The notes: generated by a model from the sequence alone, not told the origin. 64,000 bases of DNA from Mycolicibacterium sp. CBMA 234 (GCF_009729415.1 NZ_MPKW01000021.1:53543-117542); one strand, 5' to 3'; shown: positions 25,938-34,943, numbered from the stretch's first letter. A program made the numbers and translations.

Positions 25938-26938
25938 ATCGACACCAGGTTGCGCCAGAAGGACTTCAAGCTGTCGCTGGCCCCGAACAACGTCGTGAAA
26001 TGCGTTGAGTCGACCAGCACAATGTCCCCGGCGCGGTCACCGGACGGCGGCATGTGGATCAGCGCGTTGAATTCGGTGTTGCCCGCCATGGTGAACGGAT
26101 GCGGCCGGGTCATGTCGATCGGTTGCCGGCCCAATACCCGCAGGTCCGCGCTCTCGGGGGCGGTCAGGTGGTAGTGCGGCAGGTGCGGGTGCAACGCCAG
26201 CGTGGTGACGTCGCGCAGCAGGCCCGCGGAATCCAGATCACGGAATGAGGTAAGCGGCACAATCTGTTTGGTGCCTTCAAGCGTGGCGGGACGCAGACCC
26301 CAGGTGTTGTGCACCGGAATGTTCAGCCCGGCCAGGAGCGAGCGGGCGAAGCCGCTGAAGTTCTGGACCCGCGGCGTCAGCGGATCGCCGTGGTGCAGGA
26401 ACTCCATCTGCTGCTGCTCTTTGTCGTCGGTGAACCCGACATCGTGGTGCGGTGCCAGCATCAGGCAGGTGCCCTCGCGCTTGAGCCACTGCTGGATCGC
26501 GGCGATCTCCTCGGGCGTGGCTTCCTCGTCGCCCAGCAGGTGGTCCAGGCCGAAGATCATCAGGGTGTCGGTGTCGTTCAGGATGCGCTCATCGATCGGC
26601 AGCCGGTACCCGGCCTGATCGACGCGCTGGAACACCGCCACCGGATGTCCGGTCGCCTCACCGGCCACGTTCTGAAAGGACAGGGACGAGCGGTGGAACA
26701 GCTCCAACGTTCCGTCGATGCCCTGCAGGAACTCATGGGGGCCGTATTCAGGTGCTTCATAGGCCGGCCAGGTGGCCACGCGCACCTCGGTCATTGTGGA
26801 GAACCGGTTGTACAGCAAGGCCGGATCCCGCTGGGCTTCCCACGGATAGCTCCACGACCAGTAGATGGAGACCCGCCGGTTGCCGTTGTGCGGGCGCGCG
26901 ATGTGGTCTTGGTTGTAGGTGCGGGCGGGAGTCTTCAT
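25934..26938 (-). CDS. unrecognised protein of the DyP operon, possible glutamine-amidotransferase-like fold
   Basis: 334 aa from ATG at 26938, which overlaps the DyP stop by 4 bp; its own stop overlaps the transporter start by 4 bp. I recognise no family with confidence. The centre (TLMIFGLDHLL, TPEEIAAIQQWLKREGTCLM) reads like the class I amidotransferase/ThuA-type alternating sheet and helix, without an evident Cys-His dyad. The histidine-rich stretches LAPHHDVGF and LALHPHLPHYHL might bind metal. No signal peptide. Confidence 0.6.
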   Translation of the reverse strand: MKTPARTYNQDHIARPHNGNRRVSIYWSWSYPWEAQRDPALLYNRFSTMTEVRVATWPAYEAPEYGPHEFLQGIDGTLELFHRSSLSFQNVAGEATGHPVAVFQRVDQAGYRLPIDERILNDTDTLMIFGLDHLLGDEEATPEEIAAIQQWLKREGTCLMLAPHHDVGFTDDKEQQQMEFLHHGDPLTPRVQNFSGFARSLLAGLNIPVHNTWGLRPATLEGTKQIVPLTSFRDLDSAGLLRDVTTLALHPHLPHYHLTAPESADLRVLGRQPIDMTRPHPFTMAGNTEFNALIHMPPSGDRAGDIVLVDSTHFTTLFGASDSLKSFWRNLVSM

Positions 26939-28272
26939 GATGCCTCCTGGGTGGTGCGGGTCGAGAGATAACGCAGCGCGCTCATGCCGGGCAGGAAGAA
27001 ATACGCCCCGCCGCGCAGAGTTGTGAATGCGGGTAACCCTTTGTGTACCTTGCGGATCGGCCGCTTCGGAATCGTGAAGTCCAGCGTGCCGTCCTGCGTT
27101 CCGCAGATGGGGTCGTGCTCGTTGCCGAGCTCCTGGAACGCCGCGTCGTTGATCCACACGTTCTGGGCGAACTCGAACTGGCGCACCAGGCTGGCGCAGA
27201 TCAGGAACATCCCGACACCGCGTTCGACACCGTCGTCCGCAACGCCTTCGGGCAGCGCCGGGCCGTACGTGCCGCTGCGTCGAATCAGCCTGCGCCGATT
27301 GGGATTCGGCTCCGTGTCGCGCGGGTTGAGCCGGCGGGCATGGGAGCCGAGCGGGCAGGCGTAGCCAAGCGGATCCATCTCGCCGTAGTCGAAATCGTTG
27401 TTGCGCATGGGATCTGAACCCAGCTCCGGATCATCGCGCTCGGGCGCCAAGACCAGCGGTGCGCCACTGCGCCAGCGGCCCATGAATTTGGCGGCCAGCA
27501 GTTCCTCGCCCTCAGCGCCGTCGGCGTTCTGCTTCAGGTAGTCGCGGAACACCCCGACATGCTCTTCCAGCCGGCGGTACGCCATGAAGCTGCCGTTGCG
27601 CGAAAGAGTTTCGAGTGCAGGCTCATTCGCGACCAGGCCGTCCTCATCCGGATAACCGAGGAGGAACTCGCCCGGTGCCAGCGCGCCGCCCGCGCCGGGG
27701 ATCAGCGTCTCGCCGGATCCCTGCATTTGCGGCTGCGACACCGGATCGCGGTAGCCGAAGTGATCGTGGTCGTAGTCGAGCGGCTCCGTGGCGGCCAAGT
27801 CCAGGTGCGACAGTGACCGCACCCCGGGGCAGCGGGCCAGCAGGGCGTCGTGTTCACCGACGCACCGCACGCGCTCGGCTTCGTCCCGCGCGAACAGGAT
27901 GACGATGGCATGTAGGTCGTCGCCCGCGAGTCCACCGATCCAGTGCTCGGGTGCCGCTGCTCCGGTATCCCCGAGGATGTCGGCCCTCGCCGCCATGCCC
28001 TCACGAAACTCGTCGGGGAACGTCGCCAGCGTCGCCTCATCAAGGCCCAAGGCGCGCAACCCATTCCAGGTGAACGCCAGGTTGACCCACCGCTTGAAGA
28101 CGTTGACCGTCTCGCGTACATCGGTGGCCGACTGCACGAGCGGCACCATCTCGGACAGCCAGGATTGGCCCGCTTCGGGGGTGTCGAAGGACAGGAACTC
28201 ATACCGACCGGTCAGGTGGGGTGTCCCGGTCAGCATGATGTGCTGAATGTCGTCGAATTCGAGTGCTGTCAC
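26935..28272 (-). CDS. DyP-type heme peroxidase
   Basis: 445 aa from GTG at 28272, chosen by the 4-bp overlap with the upstream gene. The C-terminal half has the DyP heme-site region ACPLGSHARRLNPRD with proximal His311 and NPR 316-318. The distal motif, usually GxxDG, reads FGYRDPVSQP (172-181): the catalytic Asp176 is kept but Gly is replaced by Pro. GSFMAYRRLEEHV (about 227-239) is also typical. No Tat signal and no encapsulin gene nearby. It oxidises organic substrates with hydrogen peroxide; partner genes are coupled on both sides. Confidence 0.85.
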   Translation of the reverse strand: MTALEFDDIQHIMLTGTPHLTGRYEFLSFDTPEAGQSWLSEMVPLVQSATDVRETVNVFKRWVNLAFTWNGLRALGLDEATLATFPDEFREGMAARADILGDTGAAAPEHWIGGLAGDDLHAIVILFARDEAERVRCVGEHDALLARCPGVRSLSHLDLAATEPLDYDHDHFGYRDPVSQPQMQGSGETLIPGAGGALAPGEFLLGYPDEDGLVANEPALETLSRNGSFMAYRRLEEHVGVFRDYLKQNADGAEGEELLAAKFMGRWRSGAPLVLAPERDDPELGSDPMRNNDFDYGEMDPLGYACPLGSHARRLNPRDTEPNPNRRRLIRRSGTYGPALPEGVADDGVERGVGMFLICASLVRQFEFAQNVWINDAAFQELGNEHDPICGTQDGTLDFTIPKRPIRKVHKGLPAFTTLRGGAYFFLPGMSALRYLSTRTTQEAS

Positions 28273-28832
28273 TGCATTTGGTCCAACATGTCGGAGAATG
28301 CGGCCTTGAGCCGCAGGGCCTTCTTGACCTCCGTGGCCGTCACATACGGGTACTCGCCGTACTCCAGGAAGCTGGGCACCTGGTGATCGCGGACGAACAT
28401 GATGAAGGCCTCCGGGTTGGTCTTCCAGTCCTCGGGGAAGCCCTCCAGGTGGGTGAACGCGGTGGTGATGCCCGTCGAGCTGAACAGCTTGACGGCGTCC
28501 TCGGTGTACTTGTCGAAGTCGGTATCGAAGATGCCCTGGTACTGGAAGTGCAGACCGGAGCCGACGTCGAACAGATTCCACCGCAGATAGTGCAGCTTCA
28601 GCGGCGCCAGCACGTCGGGCTGTGCCGCGACGGCCGCCTCAAGCTGCTTGCCGTAGTCGCGGATGGCCTGCTCATGGCCGTCGAGCACCTTGGCGATGAT
28701 GTTGAAGCCGTAGCACGCGGGGGTGCGCGGGAAAACCGGCCCGTAGCGGCCTCGGGTCAGCTCGAAGTAGCCCTCCTTCGGGATGGCTAGAGCTGCCGGC
28801 TGGGTCCAATCGTTGTTTTCGTTGTGCGCCAT
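28269..28832 (-). CDS. unrecognised soluble protein, first gene of the DyP operon
   Basis: 187 aa from ATG at 28832. Mixed alpha/beta, no signal peptide and no membrane helix. Features: LKLHYLRWNLFDVGSGLHFQ and FDTDFDKYTEDAVKLFSSTG suggest a ferredoxin-like or dimeric alpha-beta barrel (DyP-like half) fold. The stop overlaps the DyP start by 4 bp. No family recognised. The 81-bp gap before the DUF3060 gene would hold the operon promoter. Confidence 0.65.
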   Translation of the reverse strand: MAHNENNDWTQPAALAIPKEGYFELTRGRYGPVFPRTPACYGFNIIAKVLDGHEQAIRDYGKQLEAAVAAQPDVLAPLKLHYLRWNLFDVGSGLHFQYQGIFDTDFDKYTEDAVKLFSSTGITTAFTHLEGFPEDWKTNPEAFIMFVRDHQVPSFLEYGEYPYVTATEVKKALRLKAAFSDMLDQMQ

Positions 28833-28913
28833 GGCAACGACACTATGGACGCGGCGCACGCACGTCGTCCCCCAATGTGGGGGAAATCGACGCGGGGGTC
28901 ATAACCGGCTGAT

Positions 28914-29621
28914 TCAGCCGCGGCTGACGGTGTTGGACCCGCCCGGAGCAGGGATCTCCGGCTCCCCGGAGTGGTAGGTCACGTGGTTGTCCATGCCGGA
29001 CGTGACGATCTTGTCAGCGGAGTCGAGGGTCACGGTGTTGTCCATGCCGGATACCTCGACGGTCGAACAGTGTCCGGTGATGGTGATGCTGTTGGACACC
29101 CCGCTGATGCTGATCGGACGGTCGGTGCACGCCATGGTCCTGCTGCCGCGTACACCCGCGATCTGGATGGGCTGGCTCGGATCGCCGGGCTGCGGCGGCA
29201 GTTCGATCAGACCGGGGCCGGACATCACCGTGGTGCCATTGACGACGACGGACTGGCTGGACTGACTCGACTGCGACGGCGCCGCTACCGAGACGCTCGG
29301 TGGCCGGCCGGCACTGGGAGGGACCAACGTCGGGTGCTTCTTGCCGACGAAATTACCCACCAAGATGACTGCCGCAATCACCGGTGCGGCCAGTCCTGCG
29401 AGGAGGAAAGCGGCGTAGATAACGCGACGGACGGACGTTCCGGACCCTGACGGCTGCGGCGGCTGGATCCGTCGGTACCGGTCGGAGTACGGCTGGTCCA
29501 GCGCCGGTGTGGCCGAGGCCCACTGGTGGCCGGGCTCGGTCAACTCCGACGCCCGGGCCTGGTAGTTCAGCGCGCGCTCGAGCTCGCGGATGCGGACCTC
29601 GGGGTCGTCGTCGCGAGACAT
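28914..29621 (-). CDS. DUF3060 family membrane-anchored protein
   Basis: 235 aa. Charged N-terminus (RIRELERALNYQ), membrane helix about 67-91, a Pro/Ser linker with SQSSQSSQS, then a beta-repeat domain with recurring SGVSNSITITG / VSGMDNTVTLDS / TSGMDNHVTYHS units and Cys-containing TMACTDR and GHCSTVE, as in mycobacterial DUF3060 proteins. The repeat domain should lie outside the membrane. Unknown function. Confidence 0.8.
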   Translation of the reverse strand: MSRDDDPEVRIRELERALNYQARASELTEPGHQWASATPALDQPYSDRYRRIQPPQPSGSGTSVRRVIYAAFLLAGLAAPVIAAVILVGNFVGKKHPTLVPPSAGRPPSVSVAAPSQSSQSSQSVVVNGTTVMSGPGLIELPPQPGDPSQPIQIAGVRGSRTMACTDRPISISGVSNSITITGHCSTVEVSGMDNTVTLDSADKIVTSGMDNHVTYHSGEPEIPAPGGSNTVSRG

Positions 29622-29652
29622 ACTTCGATGGTGTCACAACCCGAGGGGCGGC

Positions 29653-30342
29653 TCAACGCCACTGGTAGCGGGTCTTGGGCCGGCCGGTACCGCCGTATTC
29701 GCTTCGGCGCGTGACGGTTCCGTCGTCGGCTAACCGTTCCAGATAGCGCCACGCGGTCACCCGGGCCACCCCGACAACCTTCGCGGCCTCGTCTGCGGTC
29801 AGCCCGTCGGGACTGTCCCGTACGGCCCGGGCGATATCGTCATTGGTCAGGGCCGCAGCACCCTTCGGTGCCGCGGATTTGTCTGCGCCGGTGCGTAATT
29901 CGGCGAGTGCCCGGTCGACCTCGGCTTGGCTGGCCGCATCTACGCCCGACGGCAGCGCCGCCCGGTACCGCTGATAGCGCTCCAACCGGTCCCGGAACGC
30001 GGCGAACGTGAACGGCTTCAGCAGGTACGCCAACGCGCCGTGCGCGACAGCCGCGCGCACCATCTCCAAGTCCCGCTCGGAGGTGATGGCGATGATGTCC
30101 GGGGCCGGCCGCAGCCCGGACAAGGCCGCCGCCAGGCTGATGCCGCTGGCGTCGGGCAGCCCGAGGTCCAGCAGCACCAGGTCGATGGGCTGGTCGGTCG
30201 CGGTTGCCTGGGTGGCCGCCTGGATGGCCTCGCGCGCGGTATGGGCCACCGCCGCGACGGAAAAGCCTTCCAGCCGTTCGACGTAGGTGCGGTGCGCCTC
30301 GGCGATCAGTGGGTCGTCGTCGACGATCAGCACGGTGGTCAT
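29653..30342 (-). CDS. CitB/DcuR-type response regulator
   Basis: 229 aa from ATG at 30342. Receiver domain with DDD (8-10), Asp59 in VLLDLGLPD and Lys in LLKPF. The C-terminal helix-turn-helix (about 180-215: GLTADEAAKVVGVARVTAWR) and RYQ ending are typical of the citrate/C4-dicarboxylate regulators. Coupled to the sensor by a 4-bp ATGA overlap. Its likely target is the divergent dicarboxylate symporter, by way of TGAACG repeats. Confidence 0.9.
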   Translation of the reverse strand: MTTVLIVDDDPLIAEAHRTYVERLEGFSVAAVAHTAREAIQAATQATATDQPIDLVLLDLGLPDASGISLAAALSGLRPAPDIIAITSERDLEMVRAAVAHGALAYLLKPFTFAAFRDRLERYQRYRAALPSGVDAASQAEVDRALAELRTGADKSAAPKGAAALTNDDIARAVRDSPDGLTADEAAKVVGVARVTAWRYLERLADDGTVTRRSEYGGTGRPKTRYQWR

Positions 30343-31901
30343 GTGCGGACCGCCGGGATGGTCACCGATACCGCCGATCCGTAGCTGGCATCGGCGGTCA
30401 GGGCGCCCGCGTGCCGCTTGACCACCTGCGCCACCAACGCCAGCCCCAGCCCGTGCCCCGGTGTCGATTTCGTCGAATAGCCGCGGCGCATGGCGTTTTC
30501 GAACGTTTCCGGGTCCATGCCAGGGCCGCTGTCCGCGACTCGGACCAGCAGTTCGGTACCCGGCTCGCAGCGCACCGTCACCTCGACCCACGGCTCGTCG
30601 CGGTCGCAGGCGTCCATGGCGTTGTCGATCAGGTTGCCCAGCACTGTCACCAGCTCCGGCCCGGTCAGCGGAAGATGTGAAGTGTCCGAAGGCAATTGCG
30701 AGTCCACGGTGACGGTGAACTCGATACCGCGCTCATGAGCCTGCGCGCTCTTGCCCAGCAGGAGCGCCACCAAGGCGGGCTCGCGGACCTCACAGGACAG
30801 CCTGTCGACGAGCCGCTGCGACAGCTCCAGTTCGTCAGTCGCGAAGGCGACGGCGTCGGAGGGGCGGCCCATCTCCACCATCGTGATCACCGTGTGCAGC
30901 TTATTGGCGGCCTCATGAGCCTGGGCCCGCAGTGAGTCGGTGAGCACCTTCAGCGAGCTGAGTTCGCCCAGGGCGCTTTGCAATTCGGTGCGGTCCCGGA
31001 TCGTCACGACCTCAGAGGCCGAGGCGCCGACCGGTGACCGGCTCACCACCAGCACGCGGTCGTCGAGCACCCGGACCTCGTCGCGCACTCCGGGATCGGC
31101 GGCGCGCAGGAACTCGGGCAGATCGGTCAGTGCGACAGCGCCCGGCGGCAGGGCCAGCAGGCGACGCGCCTCGTCGTTGGCCAGCGCGACCCGGCCTTGC
31201 TCGATCACCAGCAGGCCTTCGGACACCGAATGCAGCACGGCGTCGTGGTGCTCGTACATCACGCGCAGCTCGTCGGGCCGCAGGCCGTGGGTTTGCCGGA
31301 GCAGCCGGCGCCGGATCAGCCAGGTGCCGCCAAGCGAAAGCGTAAGGGCGGCAAGGCTGATCGCCGCGATCACCGGAATCTGGTGGAGCCATTGCGCGGT
31401 CAGGGTGGTCTCGGTGATGCCTGCGGCGACCAGGCCCAGCACACGTCCGGACCCGTCGCGCACCGGAGCAATGGTGCGTACCGACCGGCCCAGCGTCCCG
31501 GTGTAGAACTCGGTGAACGTCTGGCCCCGCAGGGCCGGCCCCATGGTCCCCAGATAGTGGCCGCCGATCTGGTGCGGATCGGTGTGGGTGAACCGGGTGC
31601 CGTCAGGCGCCATGACGGTGATGAAGGTGATCCCGGTCTGGGCTCGCACCGATTCAGCCACCGGCTGAAGCACTTTGGTCGCCGTTCCGGCTTGCAGCGC
31701 GGCTGCGGTCGAGGGCGCGTCGGCCAGTGCGGTGACGATGCCGGTGAGCAGCTGCTTGGCCGCAGCGTCGTTGGTGCGGCGGGATTCCACCAGCGCCAGG
31801 GCACTACCAGCCGCCACCACCACGATGATGATGGCGATCTGCAGGGCGACGATCTGCCCAGCCAGAGACCAGCGCGGCGCGGCCGGCCAACTGCGCATCA
31901 C
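30339..31901 (-). CDS. CitA/DcuS/DctB-type sensor histidine kinase
   Basis: 520 aa. Membrane helix (about 15-36), extracytoplasmic sCache/PAS sensor (about 40-170, with FTHTDPHQIGG and RSVRTIAPVRD as in CitA sensors), second helix (about 175-195), cytoplasmic PAS, phospho-acceptor His329 in LRAQAHEAANKLHT, and HATPase motifs NLIDNAMDAC, DSGPGM, GHGLGLALV. It senses a di- or tricarboxylate and phosphorylates the coupled regulator. Divergent from the dctA-like gene. Confidence 0.92.
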   Translation of the reverse strand: MMRSWPAAPRWSLAGQIVALQIAIIIVVVAAGSALALVESRRTNDAAAKQLLTGIVTALADAPSTAAALQAGTATKVLQPVAESVRAQTGITFITVMAPDGTRFTHTDPHQIGGHYLGTMGPALRGQTFTEFYTGTLGRSVRTIAPVRDGSGRVLGLVAAGITETTLTAQWLHQIPVIAAISLAALTLSLGGTWLIRRRLLRQTHGLRPDELRVMYEHHDAVLHSVSEGLLVIEQGRVALANDEARRLLALPPGAVALTDLPEFLRAADPGVRDEVRVLDDRVLVVSRSPVGASASEVVTIRDRTELQSALGELSSLKVLTDSLRAQAHEAANKLHTVITMVEMGRPSDAVAFATDELELSQRLVDRLSCEVREPALVALLLGKSAQAHERGIEFTVTVDSQLPSDTSHLPLTGPELVTVLGNLIDNAMDACDRDEPWVEVTVRCEPGTELLVRVADSGPGMDPETFENAMRRGYSTKSTPGHGLGLALVAQVVKRHAGALTADASYGSAVSVTIPAVRT

Positions 31902-31913
31902 TGCGCCCTTCCA

Positions 31914-31953
31914 TGAACGTCGGTGAACGACATTTCCGTGAACGAAATGAACA
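31914..31953. promoter_or_regulatory. TGAACG repeat cluster, candidate response-regulator binding region
   Basis: Four same-direction TGAAC(G/A) copies begin at 31914, 31924, 31939 and 31948 in the 128-bp gap between the sensor kinase and the dicarboxylate symporter. Copies 1 and 2 are 10 bp apart (one turn). The cluster is about 75-115 bp upstream of the symporter start, a fitting place for activation by the neighbouring CitB-type regulator. Confidence 0.55.
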
Positions 31954-32029
31954 TATGCGTGACGTGCCTCACGTTGTGGCTCAACATCCTTGCAGAAGTT
32001 TTCGAACTTGAGCCTGGAGGACTACCCAC

Positions 32030-33361
32030 ATGACTGCTGACGCGCCCCGCCGCGACCGCACCCACTGGCTGTATTTCGCGGTGATCGTCGCCGTCGTTGG
32101 TGGCGTGATCCTCGGCCTCGTCGCGCCCGGGGTGGGCAAGGACATCGCGGTACTGGGCACCATGTTCGTCAGCCTGATCAAGATGATGATCACCCCGGTC
32201 ATCTTCTGCACGATCGTGCTGGGCATCGGCTCGGTGCGCAAAGCCGCGACCGTGGGCAAGGTCGGTGGCCTGGCGCTGGGCTACTTCCTGCTGATGTCGA
32301 CGGTGGCACTGGCCATCGGGCTGGTCGTGGGCAACCTCTTGAGCCCCGGATCAGGCATGCACCTGTCCGCGCAGGCGACGGGTCAGGGCGCGAAGTTCGC
32401 CGCGCAGGCGCACGAGGCGGGCGGCCTCATGAATTTCGTCACCCACATCATCCCCGACACCCTGCTTTCCGCGTTGACCAGTGGAAACGTCTTGCAGGCC
32501 CTGTTCATTGCGCTGCTCGTCGGGTTTGCCGTGCAAGCCATGGGAACCGCCGGTGAACCGGTCCTGCGGGGCGTCGAACACCTGCAGAAACTCGTGTTCC
32601 GGGTGCTGATCATGATCCTGTGGCTGGCGCCGATCGGGGCTTTCGGGGCGATGGCCGGGGTGGTCGGCCAGACCGGCTGGCGGGCCGTCACCCAGCTGCT
32701 GACGTTGATGCTCGGCTTCTACCTGACCTGCATCGTTTTCGTCTTCGGCGTCCTCGGAGTGGTGCTTTGGACGGTGACGCGCATGTCGATATTTCGGCTG
32801 GTGCGCTACCTGGCCCGCGAGTACCTGCTCATCTTCTCGACGTCGTCGTCGGAGTCGGCGCTGCCCCGGCTGATCGCCAAGATGGAGCACCTCGGCGTGG
32901 ACCGCAGCACCGTCGGCGTCGTGGTGCCGACCGGCTACTCGTTCAATCTGGATGGCACGGCGATCTACCTGACCATGGCGGCGTTGTTCATCGCTGACGC
33001 GATGGGGCGTCCGCTGGCGGTCGGGGAGCAGTTGGCGCTGCTCGCGTTCATGATCGTCGCGTCGAAGGGCGCCGCCGGAGTGACAGGTGCGGGCCTGGCA
33101 ACACTGGCAGGCGGCCTGCAGAGCCACCGGCCGGACCTGCTGGACGGCGTCGGGCTGATCGTGGGCATCGACAGATTCATGTCGGAGGCGCGGGCTGTCA
33201 CCAACTTCTCAGGCAACGCCGTTGCCACGGTGCTGATCGGGTCGTGGACCGGGACGCTGGATCGGACCAAGGCCGATGGCGTGCTCCACGGCACCGATCC
33301 GTTCGACGAAATGACGATGCTCGATTCAGGCGCCGACACGGTGCCCGCAACTTCAGTGTGA
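32030..33361 (+). CDS. dctA: dicarboxylate/amino acid:cation symporter (DctA-like)
   Basis: 443 aa, RBS TGGAGGA 7 nt upstream. DAACS family signatures: the serine-rich hairpin FSTSSSESALPRL, GYSFNLDGTAIYLTMAALFIA in the binding-site helix, and SKGAAGVTGAGLATLAG. About eight membrane helices with two re-entrant loops. Sodium- or proton-coupled uptake of succinate, malate or fumarate-like compounds. The adjacent CitA/CitB-type system supports C4-dicarboxylate as substrate. Confidence 0.93.
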   Translation: MTADAPRRDRTHWLYFAVIVAVVGGVILGLVAPGVGKDIAVLGTMFVSLIKMMITPVIFCTIVLGIGSVRKAATVGKVGGLALGYFLLMSTVALAIGLVVGNLLSPGSGMHLSAQATGQGAKFAAQAHEAGGLMNFVTHIIPDTLLSALTSGNVLQALFIALLVGFAVQAMGTAGEPVLRGVEHLQKLVFRVLIMILWLAPIGAFGAMAGVVGQTGWRAVTQLLTLMLGFYLTCIVFVFGVLGVVLWTVTRMSIFRLVRYLAREYLLIFSTSSSESALPRLIAKMEHLGVDRSTVGVVVPTGYSFNLDGTAIYLTMAALFIADAMGRPLAVGEQLALLAFMIVASKGAAGVTGAGLATLAGGLQSHRPDLLDGVGLIVGIDRFMSEARAVTNFSGNAVATVLIGSWTGTLDRTKADGVLHGTDPFDEMTMLDSGADTVPATSV

Positions 33362-33853
33362 CGCCCGTCTCATCATGAACTAAATGTGAATTCGTCGATA
33401 ACAGCGAATCTCAGGGCCGCGTCGGTGCCGCTTCGCCGAGGTTGCGATCACGGTGAACGGAAGTGGAGCCTGGGTTGTATCGTGCAGATGAGACTGATGG
33501 GATTGTTTGCGTCCGTGTCGCGATGTGATGTTTCGCTCACTTTGCCGGGGAATGATTAGAAACGGCGTTTCGGAGCGGTCACGAATGAGGCCAACCTTTG
33601 TTTGCTCAATTTGAAATAGATCAGCGTTTTCGCAGGTGGTGGCGCTGATCGCGATTGATAACAAGTCCATAACAATTCGCACCTTAAGTAACTCCTAAGA
33701 GCCACTCTTCAATTCGTGATGCGTCGTCGCTGAAGCCGTTCGGAATGTCGGTGGGGGTCACTACACTTGCATGAAAGAAGCGCCCATCCGGGTGCACCCG
33801 AACGGGAAATCGACTACCGGCGCGTTGTTGCGCTGGCGGAGGTACCGAAGATC
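33362..33853. other. 492-bp AT-richer intergenic region upstream of the beta-propeller gene
   Basis: No gene is supported here. Composition is clearly AT-richer than the flanks, with TGATTAGAAA, AATTTGAAATAGATC and TTGATAACAAGTCCATAAC stretches. Short frames on either strand have no ribosome site and uncharacteristic protein sequence. The region probably carries the promoter(s) and a long leader or regulator sites of the beta-propeller gene; the homologous M. tuberculosis gene is known as stress-regulated. Confidence 0.5.
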
Positions 33854-34888
33854 GTGGCAAATAATAACGCTCGTGCAAAAACGAAGCGGAGCGGCGCCCG
33901 CGCCCTGCGCGGAACCATGGACATCGCGCAGGTTGGTCGCGGATCCATCGCCGACATCGCTGAGAGCGCGGGCCAGCTGGTCGCTACCAGCTACGCCGAC
34001 AACATGGTGTCGCTGATCGAGCCCCGCAGCCGCAGCATTCGGGATCTGGCCGTCGACGGCGAGCCGTTTGCGGTGGTAGCCACCGAAGACCGCGCCTACG
34101 TCGCGATCTCGGCCGCTGAGTTCGACGGTGTCGCGGTTATCGACGTCGCCACGGGTGCTGAGCTGGCCACCTACCCGCTCGCCTCCGGCCTCAGCGCGCT
34201 CGCCGTCAGCCCCGACGGCAAGCGGGTGTTCGCCGGTCGCGCCGGTGACGCCTACATCGACGTCGCGGTCATCGACATCACCGCCGAGCGCGTCGGCACC
34301 ATCGAGATCGCCACCGGCGCTGCCATCAGCATCGATGCCCTCGCTGTTGACCACACCGGTCGTCGCCTCTACGTCGCCACCACCGATGAGGTGGGGAGCC
34401 AGCTGGTCGTCGTCGACACCGAGACCGCCCGGATCCGCAACACCATCGTCATCGGTGCCCCGATCCGTAGCCTGGCGCTCGGCCCGGACAACACCGCCTA
34501 CGTGCTGACCTCGGACCTGACCGCCCGTGGCGAGGTCCACGCCGTCGATCTGGCCGCCGGCCGCGTAACCGGACGCTTCGCCGTCGGCGATGCCCCCACG
34601 CAGCTGGTGCTCGGCGCTGACGGCACCCGCGCCTACGTCGTCGACTACGACCGGGTGACGGTGTTCTGCACGCAGAACCACGTGGTCATCGACACCATCG
34701 CCACCGACGTCCAGCCGTCCTGTGTTGCGGTCAGCCGCGACGGGTCGACGCTGTACATCGCCGATGTCGCCGGTGACGTCACCTCGGTCGGTGTTGAGGC
34801 CCCGCAGCCGTTGCTCTACTCGCAGTTCATGGCGACCAAGTCGGTCGGCATGCGCGAGACGCGCGCCCTCGAGCCCGCCACCGTCTGA
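33854..34888 (+). CDS. YncE-like beta-propeller protein (Rv1057-like)
   Basis: 344 aa from GTG at 33854, preceded by GGAGG about 10 nt upstream. After a basic head, about seven 40-residue blades recur with VVIDVATGAELATYPLA, LAVSPDGKRVFAGR, VAVIDITAERVGTIEI, LVVVDTETARIRNTI-type strands. No signal peptide. Matches the Rv1057 propeller by type and by its place beside a FadD14-like gene. Probable scaffold or lactonase-like fold; function unknown. A strong terminator follows. Confidence 0.82.
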   Translation: MANNNARAKTKRSGARALRGTMDIAQVGRGSIADIAESAGQLVATSYADNMVSLIEPRSRSIRDLAVDGEPFAVVATEDRAYVAISAAEFDGVAVIDVATGAELATYPLASGLSALAVSPDGKRVFAGRAGDAYIDVAVIDITAERVGTIEIATGAAISIDALAVDHTGRRLYVATTDEVGSQLVVVDTETARIRNTIVIGAPIRSLALGPDNTAYVLTSDLTARGEVHAVDLAAGRVTGRFAVGDAPTQLVLGADGTRAYVVDYDRVTVFCTQNHVVIDTIATDVQPSCVAVSRDGSTLYIADVAGDVTSVGVEAPQPLLYSQFMATKSVGMRETRALEPATV

Positions 34889-34898
34889 TCCAGTTACG

Positions 34899-34933
34899 AA
34901 GAACGCCCCCGCCACTAGGCGGGGGCGTTCTTC
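34899..34933. terminator. bidirectional rho-independent terminator
   Basis: AAGAACGCCCCCGCC and GGCGGGGGCGTTCTT form a perfect 15-bp stem with a 4-nt loop, between the convergent propeller and secreted-protein genes. AA/TT tails on both sides allow use in both directions. Confidence 0.85.
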
Positions 34934-34943
34934 GTGGTGCCGT

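Noticed and set aside
33380..33682. 100-codon minus-strand frame upstream of the propeller gene
   Set aside because: Protein composition unlike real genes here and no plausible start signal; the region reads better as regulatory DNA.
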